IMG/VR virus record: IMGVR_UViG_3300019762_000009
Coordinates: 1 to 56,506 of that record
Strand: one strand, 5' to 3'
Source of the DNA: a virus
Length of the DNA: 56,506 nucleotides
In this document: piece by piece, positions 8,101 to 16,895 of the stretch
Numbering within the stretch: position 1 is the first letter of the stretch
How the letters are laid out: every line of letters starts with the position of its first letter
Position numbers and translations under genes: made by a program
Notes under the pieces: model-generated
The model's input: only the letters and a program-made list of their open reading frames with translations
Databases searched by the model: none
What the model was told of the DNA's origin: nothing

Positions 8101-8168
8101 AATTGTGTCAACGAGACACGAAGGAAATGATTGTATAAACTTAACCCTACAGGATAAGGGTATTGACT

Positions 8169-9497
8169 ATGGCTACATTGAATACTAACAACAAACTGAG
8201 AATGAATCGGGCAGAACTCCTTAAAACTCTTCGTGACAACGACGAGTGGGAGACTTACGAACATGAAGGCAACGTGCTTGCCATTCCAAAATCTGAACTC
8301 ATTACGCCACGTCTTGTAATTGTACGAGTACGTGGACGACATGGTAACAACTGGCGTATGAAGGATGCCGTCATGGACGGTGGTGCTTTTGAGTACGCAG
8401 AAAAGGTATCTTACCTTGGTGACGGGGCAATGGATACCACAGGGGTTGTGGGGTCAGATATGGCAGAAGCCTTGATGGACATGGAAGCTCCGCCTCCCAT
8501 CTTGTTCGCTGTTGGTACAAAGAAGGAAGAGGATTTGATGCTGTCTAACCTGCTTGGGTGGGATAGATTGGCTGAAGTCTTGGACTTCTGTATCGAAATG
8601 GTAGAACTTGGATTCAATACACCGGACACTCGCATGGCTGTTTATCAGGAAGATGCCGAAATGTCCGCTACTCAGTACGGCAAACTTTGTGGTGCTGATC
8701 CAATCCGAATCGGCAATGAAACTATCTTTAGTCCTCTGGCACAGGGCTATCGTATTACTCACACAGCACTCCCTCTCGGTATCTTCCGTGATGGGCAGTG
8801 GGTTTACTACTCAGAGGAACGGGCATTGGAATGCTTCGATCTTCTCATGTATTACCTTAGCATTGAGGCAGAGTATGGTCCGGTAAATGAACCGTTCCAC
8901 TTCTTTCCCAAAGGCGGGCCGAACACACGAGCAGGGAGTCACATCCAGCTTGTTAAACTCCCTGATAACACAGGCATGGTCCCGTGCGCCAACTGCGGAT
9001 GTCTTGTGGGGGGTGAAGGCTACCTTGTAAATAATGGGAACTCGATTGTGTGTGGATCGTGTGCGGTATACAAAGCAAATGACCCAAAGGTCATCTTCGA
9101 AAACAGGATGCCTGTAGACCCCCATTCTGTGGGAATGGAGACGCCTCTGTGCCCTACTTGTAAGAGCAGAAAGGACGTAGTTCTCTACGAAACGGGTATG
9201 GCTGAGGTCTTCCACTGCAACCATTGTGAGAATGACTTCATCCACCAAGGGTCCGAAGAGTTTTGGATTCCAAGGAGAGGGGTCATTGGCAAGCGCATGT
9301 CTAGCACGATGCTTGCCTCTAAGGAACGGTACTGCCATGAATGCGGACAGGATTTGTTACCTTGGGACGTGACGTATTCTACATATCTCACGAAAGACCC
9401 AATGGAAAGTCCGACGGTCCTTTGTCCTACATGTTATCACTTGAATGAGTTGGACTATGATCCAATGCGAACATTGGTTCATGGTCTTGATACATAA
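8169..9497 (+). CDS. Three-zinc-ribbon protein, unknown function
   Basis: 442 aa, ATG at 8169 eight nt after AAGGG; a TTG two codons upstream is less likely. The N-terminal ~265 residues have no recognised domain. The C-terminal 170 residues contain three successive four-cysteine ribbons: C273/C276/C295/C298, C328/C331/C350/C353 and C389/C392/C419/C422. Such arrays usually bind nucleic acids or proteins. No nuclease or polymerase motif seen. Position just before the replication block suggests an early or middle role. Confidence 0.75.
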   Translation: MATLNTNNKLRMNRAELLKTLRDNDEWETYEHEGNVLAIPKSELITPRLVIVRVRGRHGNNWRMKDAVMDGGAFEYAEKVSYLGDGAMDTTGVVGSDMAEALMDMEAPPPILFAVGTKKEEDLMLSNLLGWDRLAEVLDFCIEMVELGFNTPDTRMAVYQEDAEMSATQYGKLCGADPIRIGNETIFSPLAQGYRITHTALPLGIFRDGQWVYYSEERALECFDLLMYYLSIEAEYGPVNEPFHFFPKGGPNTRAGSHIQLVKLPDNTGMVPCANCGCLVGGEGYLVNNGNSIVCGSCAVYKANDPKVIFENRMPVDPHSVGMETPLCPTCKSRKDVVLYETGMAEVFHCNHCENDFIHQGSEEFWIPRRGVIGKRMSSTMLASKERYCHECGQDLLPWDVTYSTYLTKDPMESPTVLCPTCYHLNELDYDPMRTLVHGLDT

Positions 9498-9539
9498 AAG
9501 TATAGTAACTTAAACTTGAAAGGTTATAGGTAGAAGCCT

Positions 9540-9623
9540 ATGAAGAAAATCCACAGACCTAAGACAAAAGGCTATAGACGTATGCAGAAAAGTCGTGCTT
9601 CTAAGAAGGAAGGCGGTCCGTAA
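9540..9623 (+). CDS. Very short basic peptide
   Basis: 27 codons, with 11 Lys/Arg residues out of 27 (begins MKKIHRPKTKG). Upstream AGGTAG is only a weak ribosome site. It lies directly before a strong promoter. Could be a DNA- or RNA-binding micropeptide or simply non-coding. Confidence 0.3.
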   Translation: MKKIHRPKTKGYRRMQKSRASKKEGGP

Positions 9624-9648
9624 TGCATGAAGTTTCTGCAAAAAGTTC

Positions 9649-9676
9649 TTGACAATTGCGGAAACTATGTTATAAT
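9649..9676 (+). promoter_or_regulatory. Consensus sigma70 promoter
   Basis: TTGACA (9649-9654), 16-bp spacer, TATAAT (9671-9676). The AT-rich leader that follows holds GTACTTATGTAC and GTACTTTATGTAC palindromes, possible operators, before the gene at 9818. Likely drives the replication block. Confidence 0.8.
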
Positions 9677-9817
9677 GTACTTATGTACAGGGTGTCAAGG
9701 ATACTGATTATGGTTATTTAGTAATTGATAATTAGTATTTAAATTAAATAGTATTATGTATACAAGTACTCATTCTGACTGAGTTATCATACATGTACTT
9801 TATGTACTGGAGGTCGT

Positions 9818-10102
9818 ATGACCAAGAAGGAATTAGAACTTGAACTTAAAAAGTCTCAAGCTCAGGTGCGACACCTCCTTCGCACAATAAACAGACATTG
9901 CTACGCCTGTTCAGGCAATGTTAAACGTGAGGTAGAAAGATGCCCTCTGCACTTAGAGCAAAAGAATGGCTCATTAGTACAAGGCTGTTGGTTGTATCCT
10001 TACAGGATGGGGATGTGGCCCACAACAGTGAAGGCTACCGTGAGCGGGAGTGGTGTGCCAACATACACGCCCCCTAAACGTAAACGGAAAACTTCTCGCT
10101 GA
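9818..10102 (+). CDS. Small zinc-binding phage protein
   Basis: 94 aa, GGAGG five nt upstream. After a helical N-terminus, C28-x2-C31, C42 and C57 followed by WLYPYRMG form a pattern seen in many small phage proteins (two Cys, then Cys, then C-x-L-x-P-x-R-x-G), thought to bind zinc. The C-terminus is basic (PKRKRKTSR). Role unknown; first gene of the replication transcript. Confidence 0.75.
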   Translation: MTKKELELELKKSQAQVRHLLRTINRHCYACSGNVKREVERCPLHLEQKNGSLVQGCWLYPYRMGMWPTTVKATVSGSGVPTYTPPKRKRKTSR

Positions 10103-10152
10103 TTAACTAAGTATTGAATCAACGTATACACGACGGAATAAGGTATCCAGAT

Positions 10153-10419
10153 ATGAAGAAACTCTGGAATCTCATTATCAAAGTGGCAAAGGCTGTGAAG
10201 AGTATCGCTAACCAGATCAGGGAAGAGGTTGAGAAGCAAATCAAAAGGCTTCCACTCTTAAAGAAACTGAAGTTGGGGTGGCGTTGGCTCACACAGGGTA
10301 AGACTGTACAAGAAATTGTAAAGGATACCCTAGTCAGCCTGATCAAGGATAAAGCTTGTGATGTTCTGTATGAACAGTCACAAAAGCACCTTGGTTTTGC
10401 CCTTAATGTAAGTCTCTAA
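10153..10419 (+). CDS. Small basic helical protein
   Basis: 88 aa. Start at 10153 has AAGG upstream; an earlier in-frame start at 10114 lacks one. Strongly basic, amphipathic helices throughout and no membrane segment of full length. Family unknown. Confidence 0.65.
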   Translation: MKKLWNLIIKVAKAVKSIANQIREEVEKQIKRLPLLKKLKLGWRWLTQGKTVQEIVKDTLVSLIKDKACDVLYEQSQKHLGFALNVSL

Positions 10420-10429
10420 GGAGCATATA

Positions 10430-10861
10430 ATGCTGCACTGTTTAGCATGTGACGGCAGGGTGAGTGATCCGCTCCATGAACTATGTTCTGCATGTGAGTT
10501 CCTCTCTAAGAGAGTCTTCCCAAGTATGGGTGACTACAGAATTACATGTCAGCACGCAGTGCGGGAGCTTTGGCGAACACCACTAGTAACAAAACATCTG
10601 GACATAGAGCGTGATGCTGTCCCCGAAGAGTTACTAGTTGAGGACTACACGGAACTACAAGATGAGGATTTACAATGGCTCTCGTCACTTTTGACAGCAT
10701 CTTCCCTCCGAGCCTCGGCATCGGGGAGTCTGTCCGATGGAAAGGTTGCCCCTTCTGTGACCCCGATCACTACCGAGAATGTAGTAAGACGACTCGAACA
10801 GAACGAGGATGGAAGTTTTACTGTCATCGGTGTGGAAAAGGTAAGGCCAAGTATTCAGTAG
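10430..10861 (+). CDS. Zinc-ribbon protein overlapping primase
   Basis: 143 aa, AAGGAG seven nt upstream. N-terminal ribbon C4/C7/C19/C22. The frame stays open into the primase gene, so the last ~62 codons overlap primase by 187 nt in another frame. The N-terminal part is convincing; whether the overlapping C-terminus is made as read is uncertain. A -1 shift near the overlap would join the two frames, but no clear slippery site is seen. Confidence 0.6.
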   Translation: MLHCLACDGRVSDPLHELCSACEFLSKRVFPSMGDYRITCQHAVRELWRTPLVTKHLDIERDAVPEELLVEDYTELQDEDLQWLSSLLTASSLRASASGSLSDGKVAPSVTPITTENVVRRLEQNEDGSFTVIGVEKVRPSIQ

Positions 10862-11583
10862 GGTTTACACCTGCCGCAGCGAAAGCCCACCTATCTACAT
10901 GGCAGAAGCGTGGTGAACTGAGAACTAAGTCTATCTTCCTTCCCAAAGACTTCAACCAAAACATTCCACCACAAGGGTACAAGTGGTTGATCCAGTACGG
11001 AATTACCCCAGCCCTTATAGCCAAGTATGGTATAGGTTTTTCTGAGTACTACAATCGTGTGGTGCTACCCGTCTATCGGGGTAACGACCTAGCATACTGG
11101 CAAGGACGTAACGTAGGCAAGGCAACACAAGATAATCCGAAGTACTTGAATGTTTCCTGTGACAGGGAAGATACCTACTTCGAATTGTGGCAGAATGCTG
11201 ATGATCCAGAAGGGCCAATAGTCCTAGTAGAGGATATCCTTTCTGCAATCCGAGTACACGAAGCGGGATTTAATGCTATCAGTTTGCTCGGCACAAACCT
11301 TACAGAACATCTGCTTGCTAAGCTTATGTCCAAAACTTCCAATGGTAAATGCTACGTTGTGATCTGGCTTGATCCAGACATGCGGAAGAAGATGATAGGG
11401 TTTATCCCACGCTTCACTTCTCTTGGCATACCTACTCGTGTAGAAGTCTCTGCACAGGAAGACCCCAAAGATTACAAAGCCCATGAAATACAAGAGCGTC
11501 TTAAGAAATTTGAGAAAGCTCTTGACAAATCCACGGATATTGGTTATAATAATAGTACAAAGGGTGGGAGTGAAACAACATGA
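10675..11583 (+). CDS. DNA primase
   Basis: 302 aa. GAGG seven nt before the ATG. Zinc-binding domain C25/C28 and C50/C53, then TOPRIM-type catalytic elements: E186 in VLVEDIL, and D233/D235 in WLDPDMRKK. This matches the primase half of T7 gp4-type proteins, which synthesise short RNA primers for lagging strands. Here primase and helicase are separate, with a 4-nt ATGA overlap. A consensus promoter lies inside its 3' end. Confidence 0.88.
   Translation: MALVTFDSIFPPSLGIGESVRWKGCPFCDPDHYRECSKTTRTERGWKFYCHRCGKGKAKYSVGFTPAAAKAHLSTWQKRGELRTKSIFLPKDFNQNIPPQGYKWLIQYGITPALIAKYGIGFSEYYNRVVLPVYRGNDLAYWQGRNVGKATQDNPKYLNVSCDREDTYFELWQNADDPEGPIVLVEDILSAIRVHEAGFNAISLLGTNLTEHLLAKLMSKTSNGKCYVVIWLDPDMRKKMIGFIPRFTSLGIPTRVEVSAQEDPKDYKAHEIQERLKKFEKALDKSTDIGYNNSTKGGSETT
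11522..11550 (+). promoter_or_regulatory. Consensus promoter inside primase gene
   Basis: TTGACA (11522-11527), 17-bp spacer, TATAAT (11545-11550), all within the last codons of primase and 30 nt before the helicase start. Would allow helicase, polymerase and downstream genes to be transcribed apart from primase. Confidence 0.7.
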
Positions 11584-12818
11584 TTGAGATTACGGTTCTT
11601 AAAACCTTTCTTACAAAGTCCGAGTATTTGATGTACCATAAGTACCTCTCAAAGCTTGAGTTAGAACATGAAATCAAGACACTCCTCTCAATATTAGGTG
11701 ATTATTACGATGAGTTTCCACAAGTTGACGGTTTAACTGTAGACGAGTTCGAAGTTTACTTCGCTTTGAAGAATCCTGCTGACCGCAGTAAGGCTACATA
11801 TAACGAACTCTTTGTTAAACTTCGTGACCTCAGCGTAACGGAAGATACTCAACAGTCCTGTATCAAAAGGATGGTTGAGAAGTACTATGCAGCAGAGATT
11901 GTCGGTGAACTAACCGATGTTCTATATGGTGCATCTTATGATAAGCTCGAAGAAGTAGGCGAGACAGTCGAAGACTTCCTCGCACTTATGCAATCTGTAG
12001 AAGAAGACGAAGAAGAGTCAGACTTCGTTGAAGCATCTGCGGAAGCTATCCGTCAAGTGGTAGCAAACCCAAATGGTCTACACTGGAGACTCAGTAAACT
12101 CGAAGAATACTTCGGGCCTATTGCGGGAGGTATCCTTGGGCATGTGTTCGCATGTACTGGTGTAGGCAAGACCTCATTCCTTGCATCTGAATTGACCCAC
12201 ATGGCTACTCAGATTGAGGACGATGAGATTATTCTCTGGATGAACAATGAGGAACAGGGTGAAAAGGTTCAAGGCCGTTTGTACAACGCCGTCTTGCAGA
12301 CCTCGACCAAGGAATACTTACGCCACCCACAGAAAGCGGACGAAGAGTTCATTAATCGTGGGGGTCTTAAAGTCAGGGTGGTTGATAAACCATCTATCCA
12401 TGTCTCCGACATACGAAGATTCCTTAAGAAGTACAAGGTACGGTTACTTGTAATTGACGTTGCTGACAAGGTACATTTTAAAGGTGAAGAACGGGTTAAG
12501 TCTGAACATCTGCGACTTGGAAAACTCTATGAGATTCTGAGAACAATCGCCAAAGAGTTCCGCATCCCGATCATCACAACAGGTCAGGCAGCGGTAACAG
12601 ACAGAGAACGTCTTACTATTGAAGACATGTCTGAGTCAAAAGTAGGTAAGCCCAAAGAGCTTGACTTCGCTCTCGGTATCGGTGAACCCAAAGATGAAAA
12701 CCTTCGAGAAGTTCTACGCTACTTATCCATCGCAAAAACTAAGATGGCTGAGGGTAGACGGGGTAGCTTTGGTGTACGCTTTGACCAAGAGAAAGCTTTA
12801 TTTTCCGATGTAGCTTAA
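11580..12818 (+). CDS. Replicative DNA helicase, DnaB-like
   Basis: 412 aa. The N-terminal ~150 residues are acidic and helical (collar-like domain). The RecA-type core has a Walker A (ACTGVGKTS, K197), a Walker B (LLVIDVAD, D293), a GQAA segment with motif III-like Gln, and a C-terminal AKTKMAEGRRGSF with the arginine finger. Unwinds the fork ahead of the polymerase and partners with the adjacent primase. ATGA overlap gives translational coupling. Confidence 0.88.
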   Translation: MIEITVLKTFLTKSEYLMYHKYLSKLELEHEIKTLLSILGDYYDEFPQVDGLTVDEFEVYFALKNPADRSKATYNELFVKLRDLSVTEDTQQSCIKRMVEKYYAAEIVGELTDVLYGASYDKLEEVGETVEDFLALMQSVEEDEEESDFVEASAEAIRQVVANPNGLHWRLSKLEEYFGPIAGGILGHVFACTGVGKTSFLASELTHMATQIEDDEIILWMNNEEQGEKVQGRLYNAVLQTSTKEYLRHPQKADEEFINRGGLKVRVVDKPSIHVSDIRRFLKKYKVRLLVIDVADKVHFKGEERVKSEHLRLGKLYEILRTIAKEFRIPIITTGQAAVTDRERLTIEDMSESKVGKPKELDFALGIGEPKDENLREVLRYLSIAKTKMAEGRRGSFGVRFDQEKALFSDVA

Positions 12819-12834
12819 CAAAGGAGACATAGCT

Positions 12835-13149
12835 ATGGCAAAGACTAAGACAGAGACAATGAAACTATATGCGTCTGATCCTATATTCAGACGTAAATGC
12901 AAGCAGGTGAAGGATTGCCGTGCTGCTTACGATGAAGCTAACGAAGAGATTCGAAAACTAAAAGAACGGGCTGAAAGGTTGTCCTCGCAACGGACACAGG
13001 CACGTTATGCGTATACGAAGGCTCTCAGTATCCGGAACTCTCATGAAAAGGGAGACGGAATGGTTCGTGTCAAGCTCGGTAAATCTAAGGTCACAGAGTT
13101 CTGCGCTCAGGTTGCAAAGGGTCTCATTGATGCCGTGTCGAAGTGGTAA
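12835..13149 (+). CDS. Small coiled-coil protein
   Basis: 104 aa, AGGAG upstream. Very basic, with a central coiled coil (about 25-60, EANEEIRKLKERAERL). Lies between helicase and polymerase, so a replication accessory role is plausible but unproven. Confidence 0.7.
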   Translation: MAKTKTETMKLYASDPIFRRKCKQVKDCRAAYDEANEEIRKLKERAERLSSQRTQARYAYTKALSIRNSHEKGDGMVRVKLGKSKVTEFCAQVAKGLIDAVSKW

Positions 13150-13154
13150 GTAAT

Positions 13155-13174
13155 CTCCCCGCACCGTCGGGGAG
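13155..13174 (+). other. Hairpin before polymerase gene
   Basis: Perfect 7-bp stem CTCCCCG/CGGGGAG with a 6-nt loop and no U-tract. Possible processing site between the coiled-coil gene and polymerase. Confidence 0.5.
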
Positions 13175-13203
13175 TTACGCCTAGTTATGTTTATAGGAAT
13201 CTT

Positions 13204-15123
13204 ATGTATATAGTAGCTGTTGATATTGAAGGCACACGTAAACCACTCATTAATCCGTGGCAAATCGGTGCATACATCTGTTCTATTGGAATCAAAACAT
13301 CAACTGGTGAAGAGAGACAGTGGATACTTGAACACAAGAACGAACAAGTACGTCCACGAGAGGAAGTTCTCAAGGAAGTACAGGAGTATTTAGATAAAGC
13401 TGACTTGCTTGTAGCACACAACGCCAAGTTCGACCGCAACCACTTGAAGTGGATTGGGTTAGACGTAGGGAAGACACCTTGGTGGTGTACTATGGTTGGT
13501 GACTACATTATTCATAAGCAAAAACATCCGAAAGGGTGGAGCCTCAATGCCTGTTTGAAACGTCATAACATGCCTCTCAAAGAGGATATGATGAAGGTTT
13601 ATTGGGAAGAGTACGGGTATGAGACTGACGAGATTCCACTCGACATACATATCCCTTACTTACGGAGAGACGTAGAGTCTACCTTGAATTTGTATTGGGC
13701 GCAAGCCCCAACTGTTCGCAAGATGGGTTTGGATAAACTCATGCGACTCCAGTGTACAATGGTGACTGTTCTCTCTGATATGGAAGTGCATGGTGTAGGC
13801 TTTGATAAAGTCAAGGCTATGCAGTTCTACAAAGAAGCACAAGAAGAAGTCAAGCAACTCGAAGCTGAGATGCAGCAGTATACGAACATCCCGAACTTCA
13901 ATGCTGGTTCCGCAATCCAGAAGAGTGCTGCCTTGTTTGGTGGCAGAGTCAAGGTCAAGTTCCGTGAGAAGACTTATCGGAAGTTGAAGTCTGGCAAGAT
14001 CAAGGAAGGTGAGCGTTGGGCTGAGGAGTACAGAGAGTTCGTAGGCTTAGGCTTTGTACCGGAAGGTGAACGTGGTGCTAATGGGGCGTACCCAGTAGGT
14101 AAGAAAATTCTGAAACGACTTCGTGCAAAGACAAAAGAGCAGAAGGCTTTCAGGAAACTTCTTCTGGACCATGCAAAGGTCAACAAGGTAGTTACCTCAT
14201 TAATCACGAAGGATAAAAAATCGGGACTCATCATGCAGATAGGGTCCGACGGACGCATCCATCCATCTTTTAATATGTGCGTGACTAAGACAGGGCGTCT
14301 ATCGTCATCAAACCCTAACGGGCAGAACTTACCACGTAAAGGTACGAACCCTATCAAGAAGTGTTTCGTCCCCACCAAAGACGACTACGTTATGGTTAAC
14401 CTTGACCTAGCACAGGTCGAGTTCCGAGTAGCCGCAGAGTTATCCCGTGATCCTAAGATGCAATACGACTTGAATCATGGGGTAGACACACACGCAGAGA
14501 ATGCTTCTGAGCTTTTCATCAATGGTCCCTTCGATCCCAAGAACGAGGAGCATGATGGGTTTAGAACCACTGCAAAGATCGTAACATTCCGACTCCTTTA
14601 CGGTGGCTCCGCTGTGGGCTTTCATAAGGACGGTGACATGCCGGACCTTGGTAAGCGTAAGTGGGAGCAAGTTGTTACACAGTACAAGGCCAAGTTCAAG
14701 GGTCTATCTGCGTGGCAGGAAGAGAATGTTAAGACCGTATATCGAACTGGAACTTTGGTGTCCCCCACCGGACGACAGTTTAAATACGACTTCGATGGTC
14801 AGAAGTATGAGTACTCTCAGATATGTAACTATATCGTACAGTCTGCTTCTTCTGACGTGATGTACCTTGTTATGGCAACAGCAATTAGAAAATTGTGGGA
14901 GCTTGGTATTGATGCCACTCTGGTGTTGCAGGTACATGATTCAATGGTATTCGAATGTCACAAAGACCAAGTGAACAAGCTTTGTCGCACAGTTGTGGAC
15001 CTCTTCGACGATATACCGAACTTAATGAAATCATACTTTGGTTGGGATTACGTCACACCTATGGGTGGAGACGCAGAAGTTGGCCCTTCCTATGGTGAAC
15101 AAACGAAATATGAGGATTTTTAA
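13204..15123 (+). CDS. DNA polymerase, family A, T7-like
   Basis: 639 aa. Exonuclease motifs: D7/E9 (DIEG), HNAKFD near residue 77, and YLRRD near 156, so 3'-5' proofreading looks intact. Polymerase motifs: A with D401 (NLDLAQVEFR), B with R454, K458, F462, Y466, and C with H578-D579. Motif C reads HDS rather than the usual HDE, a substitution also known in some phage enzymes. Replicates the genome with the neighbouring primase, helicase and SSB. The ATG has AGGA upstream. Confidence 0.93.
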   Translation: MYIVAVDIEGTRKPLINPWQIGAYICSIGIKTSTGEERQWILEHKNEQVRPREEVLKEVQEYLDKADLLVAHNAKFDRNHLKWIGLDVGKTPWWCTMVGDYIIHKQKHPKGWSLNACLKRHNMPLKEDMMKVYWEEYGYETDEIPLDIHIPYLRRDVESTLNLYWAQAPTVRKMGLDKLMRLQCTMVTVLSDMEVHGVGFDKVKAMQFYKEAQEEVKQLEAEMQQYTNIPNFNAGSAIQKSAALFGGRVKVKFREKTYRKLKSGKIKEGERWAEEYREFVGLGFVPEGERGANGAYPVGKKILKRLRAKTKEQKAFRKLLLDHAKVNKVVTSLITKDKKSGLIMQIGSDGRIHPSFNMCVTKTGRLSSSNPNGQNLPRKGTNPIKKCFVPTKDDYVMVNLDLAQVEFRVAAELSRDPKMQYDLNHGVDTHAENASELFINGPFDPKNEEHDGFRTTAKIVTFRLLYGGSAVGFHKDGDMPDLGKRKWEQVVTQYKAKFKGLSAWQEENVKTVYRTGTLVSPTGRQFKYDFDGQKYEYSQICNYIVQSASSDVMYLVMATAIRKLWELGIDATLVLQVHDSMVFECHKDQVNKLCRTVVDLFDDIPNLMKSYFGWDYVTPMGGDAEVGPSYGEQTKYEDF

Positions 15124-15125
15124 AT

Positions 15126-15728
15126 ATGTGGATTAAACGAGACAGTTTTGTTTTCCGAGATGATCTGGTATCTAAACGCACAGGTAACACATACTCTGCG
15201 TGGGTATTGACAGGTACTAAGATCGGCGGCAACGACCGCCCTGACGAAGAAGGGTATCGCAAAATTTTCTTTGACAATCAGACTGCGGATGTTATTGAGA
15301 AAGGTGTGACTCGTCCAGACATTAACATCGTGAGCTTTATTGCTAACGGTACTAAGGACGGTGACACTATTGAAATCAAAGTAGTTCAGCAGGGACAGAA
15401 CTGGAAGATTGTCCATCTGAAAAATCTGAGTGAGGCTCCAGTAGAGTACAAACCACTGTCCGCAGATCAGCTTGCACAGATGGCTAACACTCAGATGCAG
15501 AACCAGCTTCAGCAGCAGGACTATCAGAACACACCTCAGCAAATGAACCCACAGGGTAACTTTGCACAGCAACAGGCAGCCCCTGCCCCACAGCAGAATG
15601 CCCAGCAGTATTACAATCAGGTACAGCAGAACGCTCAGCAGCAGATGCCTCCACAGCAGCAGGCTCAGCCGTACCACCAACAAGCTTTTCCCTCCGAGTC
15701 AGGGAACATGGGTGATGTACCGTTTTAG
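15126..15728 (+). CDS. Single-stranded DNA-binding protein
   Basis: 200 aa, starting 3 nt after polymerase. The N-terminal ~105 residues are beta-rich and OB-fold-like with aromatic residues; the remaining half is Gln/Asn/Pro-rich and ends GDVPF, matching the acidic DxPF tip used by bacterial SSBs to bind partner proteins. The N-terminal fold assignment is inferred; the tail and position next to polymerase are the strongest evidence. Confidence 0.75.
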   Translation: MWIKRDSFVFRDDLVSKRTGNTYSAWVLTGTKIGGNDRPDEEGYRKIFFDNQTADVIEKGVTRPDINIVSFIANGTKDGDTIEIKVVQQGQNWKIVHLKNLSEAPVEYKPLSADQLAQMANTQMQNQLQQQDYQNTPQQMNPQGNFAQQQAAPAPQQNAQQYYNQVQQNAQQQMPPQQQAQPYHQQAFPSESGNMGDVPF

Positions 15729-15764
15729 GCGACGGTAATGTCACGTAAGCTCCCCATGTAGAAG

Positions 15765-15950
15765 ACTCAAGTGGAACTCTCGTTTGCATTCTCCTGCTTT
15801 GAGTTGCGGGAGTTCCACAATATTTATATTTCTGTACTGCCACCCGTCAGTGGTTTGTTGTAGTCTATCCGGTTAATTCCCTACGGCAGTACAGAACCTA
15901 TCACTCCCTGAATAGAGGGGTGGCACGGAGTCCAGACTGTGTTGCCCCTC
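15765..15950 (+). ncRNA. Structured intergenic RNA, possible pseudoknot
   Basis: The 243-nt gap after the SSB gene has no ORF with a start site but three strong structures: GTGGAACTC/GAGTTCCAC (15771-15779 with 15810-15818), whose loop carries TTGAGT that can pair with ACTCAA at 15765-15770; a perfect 12-bp stem TTCTGTACTGCC/GGCAGTACAGAA (15830-15841 with 15885-15896); and a 12-bp stem with G-T pairs at 15915-15950. No real U-tract follows. Candidate small RNA or processing region. Confidence 0.5.
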
Positions 15951-15971
15951 GCCTTTCTATAAGGATTTTCA

Positions 15972-16895
15972 ATGACCAACAATCACGATATGCCTAGCAT
16001 AACGATCGACTGGTTTTCTGATCCGAAGCATGTCTTCACAGGACGTGCTGACTACTCCGCAACCACCCTCATACAATCCCCAAGACAAGTACGTTTGCAT
16101 AAACGACACCGACACGAGGTTGAGACAGACATTCGTGATTCTTACTTAGCCAAGCTAGGAAATATCCTACACGAGGATATGGAACGTAAACTGAAACATC
16201 ATGGTTACGCTACAGAGGCCAAACTCACTGAGGTGATCATGGGTCGTAAGCTCGTAGCTATTGTGGATGCTTACAAAGATGGTGTAGTTTATGACCACAA
16301 GACCACCAAATGTGGCAACATGGGTACAACAAAGATGAAACCTGAGTGGGAGCAGCAGCTTAATATCAATAGTTATATGCTGCGAAAGCAGGGTGTTCCT
16401 GCTGATCTTCTGGCTATTCATCTGGTGTATCTTGATTGGAAACCTACTATGGCTAAACTCAACAAGGATTACCCCCAATCTCCGACAGCCCTCTTGACTT
16501 GTACTGCGTGGTCTTTTGAAGAACAAGATAAATTTATCCGTGAGAGGCTTACTCTCCACAAGGCAAATGAAGATGCAGAAGACGCTGAACTTCCTCACTG
16601 CACAATGGAAGAACGCTGGGAGAATCCCCCGCAGATAGCCGTGACACGACAGACTGGAAGCTGTGCTAAGCTTTGCTCCACGGAGGAAGAAGCAGAGGCT
16701 TACATCAAGATGCGTGGGTTGAATAATGTCAAGCTTGTGCATCGCCCATCCCAACGAACAAAGTGTAAACTCTTTTGTGATTATGCACATCTGTGTAATC
16801 AGTATAAGGAGTATCTCGATGAAGAAAAAGCAGACAAGCAAAGAAAACAAGAAGCAGAAAAAGCTTCGACTGGAAAGAAGAAAGATGAAGAATAA
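15972..16895 (+). CDS. PD-(D/E)XK family nuclease
   Basis: 307 aa, AAGGA upstream. Motifs of the RecB/Cas4-like nuclease fold: H67 in LHEDME, D99, D108-H109-K110 (YDHKTTK) and Q129-L130 with Y135. A C-terminal C-x3-C-x5-C cluster could bind metal or an Fe-S cluster, though the N-terminal cysteine of Cas4/AddB enzymes is missing. Probably degrades or processes DNA during recombination, as exonucleases do in T7-like phages. Confidence 0.75.
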   Translation: MTNNHDMPSITIDWFSDPKHVFTGRADYSATTLIQSPRQVRLHKRHRHEVETDIRDSYLAKLGNILHEDMERKLKHHGYATEAKLTEVIMGRKLVAIVDAYKDGVVYDHKTTKCGNMGTTKMKPEWEQQLNINSYMLRKQGVPADLLAIHLVYLDWKPTMAKLNKDYPQSPTALLTCTAWSFEEQDKFIRERLTLHKANEDAEDAELPHCTMEERWENPPQIAVTRQTGSCAKLCSTEEEAEAYIKMRGLNNVKLVHRPSQRTKCKLFCDYAHLCNQYKEYLDEEKADKQRKQEAEKASTGKKKDEE

